Shown one piece after another: positions 43,280-52,319 of a stretch of DNA of 64,000 bases. The position numbers and the translations under genes were made by a program. The stretch is from Brevibacillus laterosporus (GTDB lineage Bacteria > Bacillota > Bacilli > Brevibacillales > Brevibacillaceae), in the NCBI RefSeq assembly GCF_030489605.1, contig NZ_JAUKFY010000004.1, forward strand, positions 305,472-369,471, written 5' to 3'. Positions within the stretch are counted from its first letter, which is position 1, and each line of letters starts with the position of its first letter. The notes beneath the pieces were generated by a model. The model had not been told where the DNA came from and ran no database searches. It was given only the letters and a program-made list of their open reading frames with translations.

Positions 43280-43729
43280 ATGGACATCACCAGTTTACTT
43301 CTGTTGTTATTGCTAGGATTGGCAATTGTAGGTAGTAATAATGCAGTAGCGATTGCCGTTTCTTTTTTACTGTTTGTGCGTTTATTACAATTAGAGCGTG
43401 TTTTTCCGTTTTTAGAACAAAACGGTTTGCATATCGGAATCATTATTTTAACAATCGGCGTTATGACTCCGCTTGCTAGTGGAAAAATTACACCGCAAAT
43501 GATTTGGAGTACATTTACCCACTGGCAATCGTTATTAGCTGTAGTGGTAGGAATTTTTGTTGCTTACTTAGGGGGACGAGGTGCAGGCCTCATGTCAGCG
43601 AATCCTGTCATTGTTACAGGGTTATTAGTAGGAACAATTATCGGGGTATCACTATTTAAAGGGGTTCCTGTGGGACCATTAATCGCTGCTGGCATCGTTT
43701 CGATGTTATTTCAGGTTTTACCAAAATAA
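43280..43729 (+). CDS. DUF441 family membrane protein (YtwI-like)
   Basis: A 149-residue hydrophobic protein with four to five membrane helices. The DUF441 pattern is visible: LLLLLGLAIVGSNNAVAIAV (residues 8-27), IGVMTPLASGKI, VVGIFVAYLGGRGAGLMSAN and LLVGTIIGVSLFKGVPVGPL. Function unknown. It is followed by a strong terminator. Confidence 0.85.
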   Translation: MDITSLLLLLLLGLAIVGSNNAVAIAVSFLLFVRLLQLERVFPFLEQNGLHIGIIILTIGVMTPLASGKITPQMIWSTFTHWQSLLAVVVGIFVAYLGGRGAGLMSANPVIVTGLLVGTIIGVSLFKGVPVGPLIAAGIVSMLFQVLPK

Positions 43730-43737
43730 GCATAAAA

Positions 43738-43772
43738 AACAAGCCTCCATCCATACGGGTGAGAGGCTTGTT
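43738..43772 (+). terminator. terminator of the yfhH-DUF441 operon
   Basis: AACAAGCCTC pairs with GAGGCTTGTT around a 15-base loop, followed by TTCTAGTT. Confidence 0.8.
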
Positions 43773-43857
43773 TTCTAGTTACTGCATATGCTGCATGTTC
43801 TCCCGAAAACAGGATAGGCTAATATGTATCTGTAAAAGAAAGGATTTTTACACTGCC

Positions 43858-44973
43858 ATGTCTGCTTTTTCAAAAACAGAAATCCTGGCAAGCATTCGAG
43901 ATCAGGTAAGGGAAGCAAATGCCACAAATATTTCCCGCACGAATGCTTATCATTCCTTTTATAAGGCTTATCCTGAAATAGATTGGGCTCTGTTAGCTCA
44001 TTTGGTCTCACGTAACGGCGGTTGGCAAATGACCGATTTACGCGGGGAATGGTTGCCCAAAATATTACCTCAGCAAGAAATAGAGGATTTTTTTATCTTT
44101 TTGGAGCGATGTAACTGGCTTATATTCCAAGATGCCTATCCCCAGCTATTGCTATATGAAGCTATGCAGAGACATTCGCAGGATTTTTCAGCATGGCTCC
44201 CTGAGCTTGGTGTTTCTGCATTTATGATCCCGATTTGGTCTCAATTTTGGAGCAGCATGTCTCAATTTAAAGGAAAAGCATGGAGTCCTTTTGATCCAAC
44301 CCTAAAAGCTGAACGTAGACGGCTTACCTGGGCTCTCATTATTAATGAACAAAATTACATTCATCAGCGAGTCATTACCCATCCACACTTTGTCAAACAT
44401 GTATTAACACGATTAGATTTTACCTTACCCGAAATGCTTTCCTTGCAACAAGTCCTATTCCCTTACCAAACCTCGCATAGCAATGCCTACGATAAAATTC
44501 TGGTGCTTAATCTGGCGCATTTTGAGAAGCTATCCAGCCGTATTCAGATCGGCAAAACCTTATATCATTATCTATTTGCTAAACCTGAACGTTTGAAAGC
44601 TATCTGTCGTTTTTGCGAAGAGGTTAAGCATACAGGCTCAAGGGCTGATTATTGGCCCCATCGTTTTACTTCTATTGAAGAAAAGATACGTACATCTGCC
44701 TTTGCCACTGATGAGCCCTTCCCAGCCTACAGTCCTTGTTTAGAACAAGTATGGTTACCTGTTCGCCATAAGGATGCCGGGGGAACAGACTGGTTTTGTG
44801 ACCTGTCCTGGTACGATAAATTAGAAAAAGGAGAGCTGTTACCAGTAGAAGGAGAGTCTGAATATCAATCGGCATTAGATATGATCAGACAAGGCACTCA
44901 TTGGTTTGCTCCGTTTTTGAAAATAAAGCAATGGCTTCAATCCATTACAAAAGATCGTAATTTTTCAAAATAA
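43858..44973 (+). CDS. DUF2515 family protein (YppC-like)
   Basis: A 371-residue protein of the DUF2515/YppC family, found in spore formers and of unknown function. Typical segments are ANATNISRTNAYHSFYKAYP (about residues 20-39), IDWALLAHLVSRNGGWQMTD and RLTWALIINEQNYIHQRVIT. The ATG at 43858 is the only sensible start after the terminator; AAAGGA lies 13 bases upstream, a rather long spacing. The open frame further upstream reads through the terminator and is not coding. Confidence 0.8.
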   Translation: MSAFSKTEILASIRDQVREANATNISRTNAYHSFYKAYPEIDWALLAHLVSRNGGWQMTDLRGEWLPKILPQQEIEDFFIFLERCNWLIFQDAYPQLLLYEAMQRHSQDFSAWLPELGVSAFMIPIWSQFWSSMSQFKGKAWSPFDPTLKAERRRLTWALIINEQNYIHQRVITHPHFVKHVLTRLDFTLPEMLSLQQVLFPYQTSHSNAYDKILVLNLAHFEKLSSRIQIGKTLYHYLFAKPERLKAICRFCEEVKHTGSRADYWPHRFTSIEEKIRTSAFATDEPFPAYSPCLEQVWLPVRHKDAGGTDWFCDLSWYDKLEKGELLPVEGESEYQSALDMIRQGTHWFAPFLKIKQWLQSITKDRNFSK

Positions 44974-45017
44974 ATAAACCCCATTTGTTACTAAGCTATA
45001 GCCTATTCACAAAAAAA

Positions 45018-45047
45018 GGAAAGCAACCTGACTATAGGTTGCTTTCC
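45018..45047 (-). terminator. terminator of the DUF3900-DUF1444 operon
   Basis: GGAAAGCAACCT pairs perfectly with AGGTTGCTTTCC around a 6-base loop. On the minus strand seven T residues follow. It may also work weakly for the convergent DUF2515 gene. Confidence 0.85.
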
Positions 45048-45118
45048 ATGTGACAGTGACAAAAGACTTTATCTAAAAATGGGGATAGCTTCTTGTCATC
45101 CCGCTGTGTTACTTTGGC

Positions 45119-45283
45119 CTATTTAGGCTGGGTCAATCCCAATTTTTTCGTAATGCTAATAAACGTCTTATAGGTTGCGTTCATTTCTTCTCCCGGCTTC
45201 AAGCTTTTTTTATAATCGCTATAATCAGCATATAAATCATCCATGCATTCTTCTAGTAGTTCTTTTTCAATTTTCGTTAGCAT
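45119..45283 (-). CDS. small protein downstream of the DUF1444 gene
   Basis: A 54-residue acidic and helical protein (MLTKIEKELLEECMDDLYAD to FISITKKLGLTQPK). AAAGGATAAG overlaps the stop of the DUF1444 gene (5-base gap), so it is translationally coupled. Function unknown. Confidence 0.65.
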   Translation of the reverse strand: MLTKIEKELLEECMDDLYADYSDYKKSLKPGEEMNATYKTFISITKKLGLTQPK

Positions 45284-45288
45284 TTTTC

Positions 45289-46140
45289 TTATCCTTTCTG
45301 ATTAGGAGTAACGACCAGATAGGTCTCTAATTCCCCATGTTGATAGATGAAAGGTAACGGACATATTGGCACGTCACCTTTACTTGCGAAATGGTGTGTT
45401 ACTTGAGCTAATAGTTGTGCCCCTTTATCATTTGCTAGATCGCCAATGATCATGACATCCTGATGAGGAATAGCGGTTCCCAGTAGCTTTCCTTTCTTTT
45501 TCCCCTCAAATTCATGCAGGATTCCGGGCAATAAAATCCGACTCGCCGCATATCCGTCTTGTGCATTGAGAAAATAAAGCACATGCTCCCCTACCTGATC
45601 GGTTTTAATGGTATAAGGAGATGCCTCAAGATTGTCCATCGCAAGGTCATGTAGCTTCTCTTGCGTCCAACCCGCTTGCTGTAGCATTTTCTCATCCAGT
45701 AGAATGTATCCGTCCTCGCGATCTAACGCGTAGGCAACTGTGGTTTCTGCTGTATGGGGATGGGTGATTAAGGTTTTGGCTCGAGGATGGTCGAAAAAAG
45801 ATGAATGGCGCAACACTGGATACACATTCTGTTCATTTCCCTCTAGCTTACTTGTATCTGTAGCTCCTTTTACCGCTGCCATTATATGCTGTACATAACG
45901 ATATAAAAGTTCACGACGGTTGTCAGGCTGAGCTTCCACCTGCTTATATAAGGCTTCTAGGGAAATGGAGCGCTCATGGATCTCATCTTTTATAACAGCT
46001 TGTAGCTTCATGTGCTCCCCGTCTAAAAGACAGCTCCAGCCCTCGGGTAATTCTTTCTCCAATAATTCTTTTACACGCTTTTGAATGGATTCACTGCCTT
46101 TTGGATTGTGTTTTTGTTCTTGATCATGATTGTAGCTCAT
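45289..46140 (-). CDS. DUF1444 family protein (YtpQ-like)
   Basis: A 283-residue cytoplasmic protein of the DUF1444/YtpQ family. Seen are YVQHIMAAVKG, VYPVLRHSSFFDHPRA, TTVAYALDREDGYILLDEKM and the C-terminal PICPLPFIYQHGELETYLVV. Function unknown. It is the middle gene of a three-gene minus-strand operon ending in the terminator at 45018. Confidence 0.8.
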   Translation of the reverse strand: MSYNHDQEQKHNPKGSESIQKRVKELLEKELPEGWSCLLDGEHMKLQAVIKDEIHERSISLEALYKQVEAQPDNRRELLYRYVQHIMAAVKGATDTSKLEGNEQNVYPVLRHSSFFDHPRAKTLITHPHTAETTVAYALDREDGYILLDEKMLQQAGWTQEKLHDLAMDNLEASPYTIKTDQVGEHVLYFLNAQDGYAASRILLPGILHEFEGKKKGKLLGTAIPHQDVMIIGDLANDKGAQLLAQVTHHFASKGDVPICPLPFIYQHGELETYLVVTPNQKG

Positions 46141-46195
46141 CTACTCACCTCTTTGTCTGATCGCTACTTTGCATTGCCTTTTAAAAAAATCGTTC

Positions 46196-47353
46196 CTACC
46201 AAGGTGGAGCATCATCTGAAGGTGCTAGTGCTGATGCTACTTCCATACTAGAGGTTTCTTCAGCGCTGTTTGCTTGGTATCCAGGATGAACGGTCGCTTC
46301 TTTAGCCCTTCTTTCAATGTCATCTACTAGCTCATGAAGAGATTTGGGCTTTAAAAATTCCACAGGAGAGAAGCCTTTCTCAAATTGCAGTGCATCTCCC
46401 TCTAAGACAACAACATAACGGCCATTCACTTTGGCAATATTCATTTGTGTCCCATAATCGGACAGCATTGCTCTTACCTGCAGGTGATCCAATTTAAATT
46501 TCAGTTCAATCTCAGGTTGGTGCTCCGTAATGATATGCATCGCTTCCATGACGGTCTCATGTTCCCATTTCTCAGACAGCTCCCGTTTAGGACTAGCAGC
46601 TATTAGTTCGATTTCTTCTTCCTCCTGCTGACGCTGCGGTGAATCTTCTGGATACGTATATTCAATATGCTGTTTTGCAAGCGAGATAACTTCTTGAGAG
46701 ACAATCTCTGTGATCGTTCTCGGATACTCGATAAATTTGAGGAATTCTTCAAAATAGCGGGCATGGGAGAACTGATGAATTTTCACATGATAAATATCTA
46801 CCATACCTTCTTCTTCCATGAAGGGATACATAATTGATTTGATATTTTTTGCATTAATGGCCATTTCCACATTGGATATCAGGCTGTTTTCATCCGTGAT
46901 CACCGCTGTTTTTTGCTCAAAATCACATTTTAACAGAAATAAGAATTGATCGTCGAGCTTGTCTAGCTTGGCTTTAACGATTATGAGCACGCCACCGCGA
47001 ACTTGTGGTGTTTTGACATAGGATTGTAGGAGATCTAGCGAATGCGACTTGATATCTTCCTTAGCTGTGGAATGCAGCAAACGTTTAAACAGCCCATAAT
47101 TCGGATTTGAATCAAGCGGATGTCCAGGCTCTAGGATAAATTGCCCCAATTTCGTTGCCGCCGCATCATGTAAAGGATTTTTTTCTACTTTTCGTTTCGC
47201 AATCTTGGTAAATTCTCCGTCAAGGAACGTTTTTAGCTCGCTTTGTTCATATTCATCATGGGAGAGAATTTTAGACATGCGTACCTGCTTCGTTCCCTCA
47301 TCATCAATCTGCTCTAATACAAAAAAGGAAAGCCAGTCGATACTAAAGTTCAT
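46196..47353 (-). CDS. DUF3900 family protein
   Basis: A 385-residue cytoplasmic protein of the DUF3900 family known from Bacillales: DEYEQSELKTFLDGEFTKIA (about residues 30-49), LEPGHPLDSNPNYGLFKRLL and SIMYPFMEEEGMVDIYHVKI. The last 30 residues are Ala/Ser-rich and probably disordered. The start at 47353 follows GAAGGAGAAAC; the frame upstream to 47467 has no ribosome binding site. Function unknown; weakly reminiscent of nucleoid-associated NdpA-type proteins, which I could not confirm. Confidence 0.75.
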   Translation of the reverse strand: MNFSIDWLSFFVLEQIDDEGTKQVRMSKILSHDEYEQSELKTFLDGEFTKIAKRKVEKNPLHDAAATKLGQFILEPGHPLDSNPNYGLFKRLLHSTAKEDIKSHSLDLLQSYVKTPQVRGGVLIIVKAKLDKLDDQFLFLLKCDFEQKTAVITDENSLISNVEMAINAKNIKSIMYPFMEEEGMVDIYHVKIHQFSHARYFEEFLKFIEYPRTITEIVSQEVISLAKQHIEYTYPEDSPQRQQEEEEIELIAASPKRELSEKWEHETVMEAMHIITEHQPEIELKFKLDHLQVRAMLSDYGTQMNIAKVNGRYVVVLEGDALQFEKGFSPVEFLKPKSLHELVDDIERRAKEATVHPGYQANSAEETSSMEVASALAPSDDAPPW

Positions 47354-47485
47354 AAAAATGTTTCTCCTTCTCTCTATTTCCCGCGTTCTAGCTATCAGAA
47401 CTTGATTATAACAGATGATTTGCTTACATTGGAGATAAGGAGCAATTTTCATGAGCATATTAGGCATCTAGGAGGAGAGAAAACA

Positions 47486-47581
47486 TTGAGCAGTTTGCCT
47501 TTTACTAGCATTATCTGGATCATTATTCTTGGGGTCAGTTTTTGTTTTTTATTCTATTTGCTATCTAAACGTCCAAAATAA
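47486..47581 (+). CDS. very small membrane protein
   Basis: A 31-residue peptide with one membrane helix (TSIIWIIILGVSFCFLFYLL) and a basic tail SKRPK. The TTG start at 47486 follows GGAGGAGAG, and a strong terminator follows the stop by 25 bases. Translation signals and terminator make it credible; function unknown. Confidence 0.5.
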   Translation: MSSLPFTSIIWIIILGVSFCFLFYLLSKRPK

Positions 47582-47605
47582 CCAGCTATAACCTTGTAGT
47601 AACTA

Positions 47606-47632
47606 AAAGAGCGGCTTTTTTAGCCGCTCTTT
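47606..47632. terminator. bidirectional terminator
   Basis: AAAGAGCGGCT pairs with AGCCGCTCTTT around a 5-base loop, with T residues on both strands. It separates the small plus-strand gene from the minus-strand gene at 47645. Confidence 0.85.
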
Positions 47633-47644
47633 TTCACGTGGACC

Positions 47645-47800
47645 CTATTCGACAATCTCCTTTTGCTTTGCTTGTTCCATTAGCTCTTTTAAATCTTGAG
47701 CTTGTCTTTGCAGTGTTTGACGCTCCTGACTGGATAACCGCTCGCCACCAATCGGTCCATTTACCAGCAGTTTCTCTTCATACAGTCGATTTTTACGCAC
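47645..47800 (-). CDS. small hypothetical protein
   Basis: A 51-residue charged protein, starting with GTG (MRKNRLYEEKLLVNGPIGGE) and ending in a Gln/Lys-rich helix (QAQDLKELMEQAKQKEIVE). GGTGGGAAGGG lies just upstream, and a terminator follows. Function unknown. Confidence 0.5.
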   Translation of the reverse strand: MRKNRLYEEKLLVNGPIGGERLSSQERQTLQRQAQDLKELMEQAKQKEIVE

Positions 47801-47901
47801 AAGCCCTTCCCACCTTCCGTTAATAAGGAATGTTTGTACCCTACTAATGTGTCACAGTTAGAGGAGGCTTATGTACCTACTAAGAAAAACAAGCGGTCTT
47901 G

Positions 47902-49131
47902 TTAGGTACGTTTTCTTGAAGGGCTGCGCTTACCTTGTATATGTTCTCCGCTTGAAGACTCACGCTTTTTCGCTTTCTGTCCCAAATTCGCCTTACGTAC
48001 CTCGTCTGGATCAACCAATGCCCCATAGGACATCGCTTTTTCCAGAATCGGAATTTGTTTTTGTTTAGAAAATTTTTGAATGATAAATCGTTGGTTAGGC
48101 AAGACAATCGAAAAGACCAGTCCGGCTTTCCCCATACGTCCCGTTCTTCCGCTTCGGTGAACATATGTATCGGCATCGGTGGCAGGATCATAGTGGATAA
48201 CCAGCTCAACATCAGAAATATCAATACCGCGAGCAGCTACATCTGTTACGATTAATACAGGTAGCCTCCCCTCACGGAATTGCTGCAGGGCCCGCGCTCG
48301 ATCCACTTTTGGCGTATCTCGGTGAAGCAGTTCGCATTCCAGATGATGATAGGTTAACTTCTCTTTAATTTCATCAACCCGCTCGATGGTATTTAAGAAA
48401 ACAAGTGTTTTTTTAGCATTGACCAAACGAATCAGACGCCGAAGCGCATCTGCTTTTTTACGTCCCTCTTCCACTAAATAAAAATGAAGCACTTCATATT
48501 TACTCTCAGGAGCCTCTGTTGCAATGACTACCGGGTCATGAGCCATGCTCTTTATCAAAGCTTGTGTTTGTTTAGATAATGTTGCAGAGAAAAACAAGCG
48601 TTGCGTATCACGCATTAAACGGCGCAATACATCCTGGACCGGATTAGCAAATCCTCGATCGAGCATACGATCGGCCTCATCTATTACTACACTTTTCACG
48701 GTATGCACTTTTAATTTACGTATTTCCAACAGCTCTTTTACGCGCCCCGGCGTTCCGATAACAATAGCTGGATGGGTTTTTAGCTTTTCCAACTGGCGCT
48801 TCGCATCGACTCCACCAATCAGTGCGGCGGCATGCATTCCAATAGAAGCCAACAATTGCGTAGCCTCGCGATAAATTTGCATAACCAGCTCTTGCGTAGG
48901 TGCTAACACTAGTACTTGTAATTCTTTTTTTGTTTCATCTAAATTTTGGACAAGAGGCAATAAATATGCCATTGTTTTGCCTGATCCCGTAGGAGATTCA
49001 GCTATGACATCTTTTCCCTCTAGAATAACAGGTAAGGTTTGTGCTTGAATAGGAGTTAGCTTTTCATAGCCACGTTCCCTTAGAAATGTTACAATGGGAC
49101 CTCGTGTAATTTGCATAAAATCGTTAGACAC
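47902..49131 (-). CDS. DEAD-box RNA helicase (YfmL-like)
   Basis: A 409-residue ATP-dependent RNA helicase. Motifs in order: Q motif GYEKLTPIQAQTLP, I SPTGSGKT, Ia APTQELVMQI, Ib GTPGRV, II VIDEADRML, III FSATL, IV LVFLNT, V VTDVAARGIDI, VI HRSGRTGRMG. A short basic tail (KRSPSRKRT) could bind RNA. It resembles B. subtilis YfmL, linked to ribosome assembly, more than the longer CshA/DeaD. A short hairpin AACAAG/CTTGTT followed by T overlaps its stop codon. It is monocistronic. Confidence 0.9.
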   Translation of the reverse strand: MSNDFMQITRGPIVTFLRERGYEKLTPIQAQTLPVILEGKDVIAESPTGSGKTMAYLLPLVQNLDETKKELQVLVLAPTQELVMQIYREATQLLASIGMHAAALIGGVDAKRQLEKLKTHPAIVIGTPGRVKELLEIRKLKVHTVKSVVIDEADRMLDRGFANPVQDVLRRLMRDTQRLFFSATLSKQTQALIKSMAHDPVVIATEAPESKYEVLHFYLVEEGRKKADALRRLIRLVNAKKTLVFLNTIERVDEIKEKLTYHHLECELLHRDTPKVDRARALQQFREGRLPVLIVTDVAARGIDISDVELVIHYDPATDADTYVHRSGRTGRMGKAGLVFSIVLPNQRFIIQKFSKQKQIPILEKAMSYGALVDPDEVRKANLGQKAKKRESSSGEHIQGKRSPSRKRT

Positions 49132-49252
49132 TGAAGAAATCCTCCTACAACCAAATAGTTCGTACAGATTAGCTTACCATTTTCTTGGCAAGAAGAAAAC
49201 CCAAGGTATCAAATTCAATCTTTGCATCTCTCATCGCCATCTATGTATACAA

Positions 49253-49283
49253 AAGGCGATTTCTCAAAAAGAGTCATCGCCCT
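49253..49283 (-). terminator. terminator of the small gene at 49295
   Basis: AAGGCGAT pairs with ATCGCC and flanking T residues, with TTTTGTAT following on the minus strand. Confidence 0.6.
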
Positions 49284-49294
49284 TACGTATCAGA

Positions 49295-49435
49295 TTAGGA
49301 GTTAGAATCCACTCGTGTTTCGTGTTTTTCCATTTTATCATGGCGATCTGTCTCACTATGCTGGTTATGAGTACCCGGTGGATTTTTTCTGTACTCTTCT
49401 ACTTGTTCCTGAAACTCTTTATCAAATTCGCGCAT
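49295..49435 (-). CDS. small hydrophilic protein
   Basis: A 46-residue, highly charged peptide (MREFDKEFQEQVEEYRKNPP, then a His/Asp/Lys-rich tail). GGAGGTGAGG precedes the ATG. Composition is like small spore or stress proteins, but I do not recognise it. Confidence 0.6.
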   Translation of the reverse strand: MREFDKEFQEQVEEYRKNPPGTHNQHSETDRHDKMEKHETRVDSNS

Positions 49436-49627
49436 AAACCTCACCTCCATATGTAGTTTACCCAGAATAAGATGAAACATGCTGATAGCTTCATTAGGGT
49501 CTATCCAGTAAGTGCTGTCAATAGAATGCAAAAAGGTCGTAACCTTTTATTCACATGAGCGTCATATAAATGGAACTACCTCCTTACACCTAAAAATATC
49601 AGATTAAGCTAGATAGGAATGAGATAC

Positions 49628-50701
49628 ATGTCAGAGGCACCACTAACCCGTTCTCGCACTTCTAAAGATCAACAACCCATGCGAAGATCTAAAAAAAGAA
49701 AAGCGAAACGAAAAAAGAAACTATTATTAGGAAGTATTGTAACTTTCGTTGTACTAGTAGCTGGTTTTTATTTAACCCATGACTTGCGGTTGTGGCTTGC
49801 TGGAACGTTGCTAACAACTCAACACTCCAGTTGGGCTAAATATACATTGGTAGGAGAAGACGCCCTTAATTCTCTTCGTGCGGAGATTAACAATCCCGAA
49901 GCGATTAACTCCGTTTCACCTACAGAAGTAACTACTCCGCCTGCAAAAGAAGAAAAACAAGAAGAAAAGCCTGTTCAAAAAGAGCTGACTGAAGTTATTC
50001 CCGTAGAGAAATACTTCAATCCCGCTCATTACTTTAAAGGATACGTTATGAAGGTTTCCGATCCTCACCGTGTGCACTTAATTCAAACAACCGGTACAAA
50101 AAAGAACCGGGGTAAACCGCGCGGTGAATGGATTAGTGAATTCTCAGAACGAACGAATGCAATTGGCGGAGTCAATGCAAGCGGCTTTTATGACCCTAAT
50201 TTTATGGGATATGGCAGCCAAGCAGCCGGACTAGTGATCGTAGATGGAAAACTGCTTCAGGATTACAATCCATCCGGCGGGGACACCGTGCTTGGAATTG
50301 ATTATAACGGCAAACTAATAACAGGCCGTTATACCTCTAAAGAACTGTTGAAGATGAATATTCGGGATGCTATGTCATTTAGGCCTCAATTGGTGGTAAA
50401 TGGAAAGAACCTCTTTGCTGGAAAAGATCCGATTAGCTGGGGAATCGCTCCACGTACGGCTGTAGGCCAGATGGCTGATGGCACCATCTTGTTCATTGTT
50501 ATTGACGGTCGTCAAAAGCACTCGATTGGAGCTAGCATGAAAGATATGGCTGATCTGCTCGAAGAATACGGCGCTGTAAATGGAATGGCTATGGACGGCG
50601 GTACTTCTTCCATGATGGTTGATAAAGGCAATGTTCTCACAAAATCCGCAAATGGCGACCCACGTGGTCGTTGGTTACCAAACGCATGGATGGTATACTA
50701 A
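49628..50701 (+). CDS. membrane-anchored phosphodiester glycosidase (NAGPA-type) protein
   Basis: A 357-residue type II membrane protein: a very basic N-terminus (RRSKKRKAKRKKK), one membrane helix (about residues 29-48), a Glu/Lys-rich linker, and a phosphodiester glycosidase domain (about 135-357). Hallmarks are NAIGGVNASGFYDPNFMGYG, GIAPRTAVGQMADGTILFIV, IDGRQ and AVNGMAMDGGTSSMMV. The family hydrolyses sugar phosphodiesters and is linked to exopolysaccharide or teichoic acid turnover. I chose the third candidate start (49628) because AGGAA lies at workable spacing. Confidence 0.85.
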   Translation: MSEAPLTRSRTSKDQQPMRRSKKRKAKRKKKLLLGSIVTFVVLVAGFYLTHDLRLWLAGTLLTTQHSSWAKYTLVGEDALNSLRAEINNPEAINSVSPTEVTTPPAKEEKQEEKPVQKELTEVIPVEKYFNPAHYFKGYVMKVSDPHRVHLIQTTGTKKNRGKPRGEWISEFSERTNAIGGVNASGFYDPNFMGYGSQAAGLVIVDGKLLQDYNPSGGDTVLGIDYNGKLITGRYTSKELLKMNIRDAMSFRPQLVVNGKNLFAGKDPISWGIAPRTAVGQMADGTILFIVIDGRQKHSIGASMKDMADLLEEYGAVNGMAMDGGTSSMMVDKGNVLTKSANGDPRGRWLPNAWMVY

Positions 50702-50731
50702 GCATAGGCATGTGAGTAGGTTAAAACAAAT

Positions 50732-50759
50732 AACCTCGGCGAGCTTGAGAGCCGAGGTT
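50732..50759 (+). terminator. terminator of the glycosidase gene
   Basis: AACCTCGGC pairs with GCCGAGGTT around a 10-base loop, followed by TTACTTTG. Confidence 0.8.
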
Positions 50760-50796
50760 TTACTTTGTACATTTGCAATGAAAGGAGGTTTTTCAT

Positions 50797-51264
50797 ATGG
50801 TACGTGTGTTATTTGTTTGTCTTGGAAACATTTGCCGATCCCCAATGGCAGAAGCCGTTTTTCGTCATCATGTACAACGCGCCGGACTAGAGCGATTCAT
50901 TGAAATTGATTCAGCAGCGATTGGCAGTTGGCATGTTGGAAACCCTCCACATGAAGGGACTCAACAAGTATTAACGAAGCATAACATTCGTTTTGACACT
51001 ATTGTTGCCAGACAAATTCGTTCTGCTGATTTTCAACAGTTTGACTATATTGTATGTATGGATAATTCCAATGCAGAAAAATTGCGTGCTTTTGCTCCAG
51101 ATGCTAAAAATGTTACCAAACTGATGGATTATGCTTCAGCTTATAAGGAAACGGAAGTAGAAGACCCCTATTTTACGGGTAGATTTGATTACGTGTACGA
51201 GTTAGTCGAAGCAGGTTCGATTGGTTTAATCAATCATATTCGTGACAAACACCATTTAACTTAA
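50797..51264 (+). CDS. low-molecular-weight protein tyrosine phosphatase
   Basis: A 155-residue phosphatase with the P-loop CLGNICRS (catalytic Cys8 and Arg14) at the N-terminus and the general-acid motif DPYFTG near residue 127. It removes phosphate from protein tyrosine or arginine; the B. subtilis relatives are YfkJ and YwlE. No tyrosine kinase gene is adjacent. AAAGGAGG precedes the ATG. Confidence 0.92.
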   Translation: MVRVLFVCLGNICRSPMAEAVFRHHVQRAGLERFIEIDSAAIGSWHVGNPPHEGTQQVLTKHNIRFDTIVARQIRSADFQQFDYIVCMDNSNAEKLRAFAPDAKNVTKLMDYASAYKETEVEDPYFTGRFDYVYELVEAGSIGLINHIRDKHHLT

Positions 51265-51306
51265 CAAACCAAGCTTGTTTCATTATTCGTTTTGTTTATT
51301 TGCAAA

Positions 51307-51344
51307 AAAAGCAGCCACTCCTAGAAAAAAGAGTAGCTGCTTTT
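51307..51344. terminator. terminator between convergent genes
   Basis: AAAAGCAGC pairs with GCTGCTTTT, extended by ACTC/GAGT, between the phosphatase and HEPN genes. Confidence 0.75.
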
Positions 51345-51389
51345 CTTATTTAAGAAGAATTCCCCTGCCATTCCCCTATTCATTCATTT

Positions 51390-52256
51390 CTAGGGCAAGA
51401 CAATTTGCTCAAAATAAGCAGGTGAAAACTCCTCCTTGTACGTTCTTCCAGTTAGCACCAAATTGTCCAGTTGTTCCTTCAGCTTTTGTAGTTTGGTTTT
51501 TTCAAGAGCTAAATTAATAAGGGTAGCTCTGGCAATCTGACGTAATATCTGTATTTCTTCTTTAATTGTATTCCCTAAATCCTTACCGCTATGAACCACT
51601 TCAGAACGATGGTTGTAGGAGTTTTTAATAAAATTGGCAATCCTAATCCTTTCTTCAGGTGTTTGCCCCAGATAATAAGCAATTCTTGTTCGCACCTTGT
51701 ACGTAATCTCTCCCTTTTTACCATCCGGTACAAACAAAGACTCCAAAGCAATCCATAAATCTAATAGCTCATCCTCAAACGACTTCTTTTCTAAAGCTAA
51801 TAAATATCTGCGATACGGAACGGTTGGAAACGAGATCTCTGCATTCATTAGACGGTTGAACAATCCCGCTATTTGATCAGTATATATAAACTTAGGTCCG
51901 TCTAATGAGCGTTTTAAATAATTAATCCCATACCGATTTTCTTCCATAGTTAATAAATAAGGGATCGAACAAACCCCTTCTCCATTCGCCATGTTTAAGC
52001 GATTCTCGATTTCAGCTATGAAAGGACGATCCTCTTTTACTTTTAAGGTAGGATACTCTGCATAGAGAAACAATGAGTTTGGTTTTACTTTTTCTTCAAA
52101 ATGAAGCCGGTTCTCGTTCATCTGTGGACGCAAACGCTCATGACAAATCTTATACAAGGGCTCAAAGCCGGATACCAGAAAGAAATCCTCACTGAGCTGT
52201 ATGCGAAGCGGTTTATCTGTTATGGTATTAAATACGGGTGCAATCAAGGTCGGCAT
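51390..52256 (-). CDS. HEPN-domain protein (Apea-like)
   Basis: A 288-residue protein whose C-terminal half reads as a HEPN domain of the ApeA-associated type: ELLDLWIALESLFVPDG, ITYKVRTRIAYYLGQTPEE, then YNHRSEVVHSG containing the R-x4-H motif of HEPN ribonucleases. The N-terminal half (about 1-140) has no recognised domain. HEPN proteins act in RNA-cleaving defence and toxin systems, but no antitoxin or nucleotidyltransferase partner is next to it. The start at 52256 follows TGGAGGG. A role in defence is only a possibility. Confidence 0.7.
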   Translation of the reverse strand: MPTLIAPVFNTITDKPLRIQLSEDFFLVSGFEPLYKICHERLRPQMNENRLHFEEKVKPNSLFLYAEYPTLKVKEDRPFIAEIENRLNMANGEGVCSIPYLLTMEENRYGINYLKRSLDGPKFIYTDQIAGLFNRLMNAEISFPTVPYRRYLLALEKKSFEDELLDLWIALESLFVPDGKKGEITYKVRTRIAYYLGQTPEERIRIANFIKNSYNHRSEVVHSGKDLGNTIKEEIQILRQIARATLINLALEKTKLQKLKEQLDNLVLTGRTYKEEFSPAYFEQIVLP

Positions 52257-52319
52257 GATGATCCCTCCATTCGCCACGGCTTTATAGGTTATGACTCTTA
52301 CAAAGTCTTTGGGCCATTT

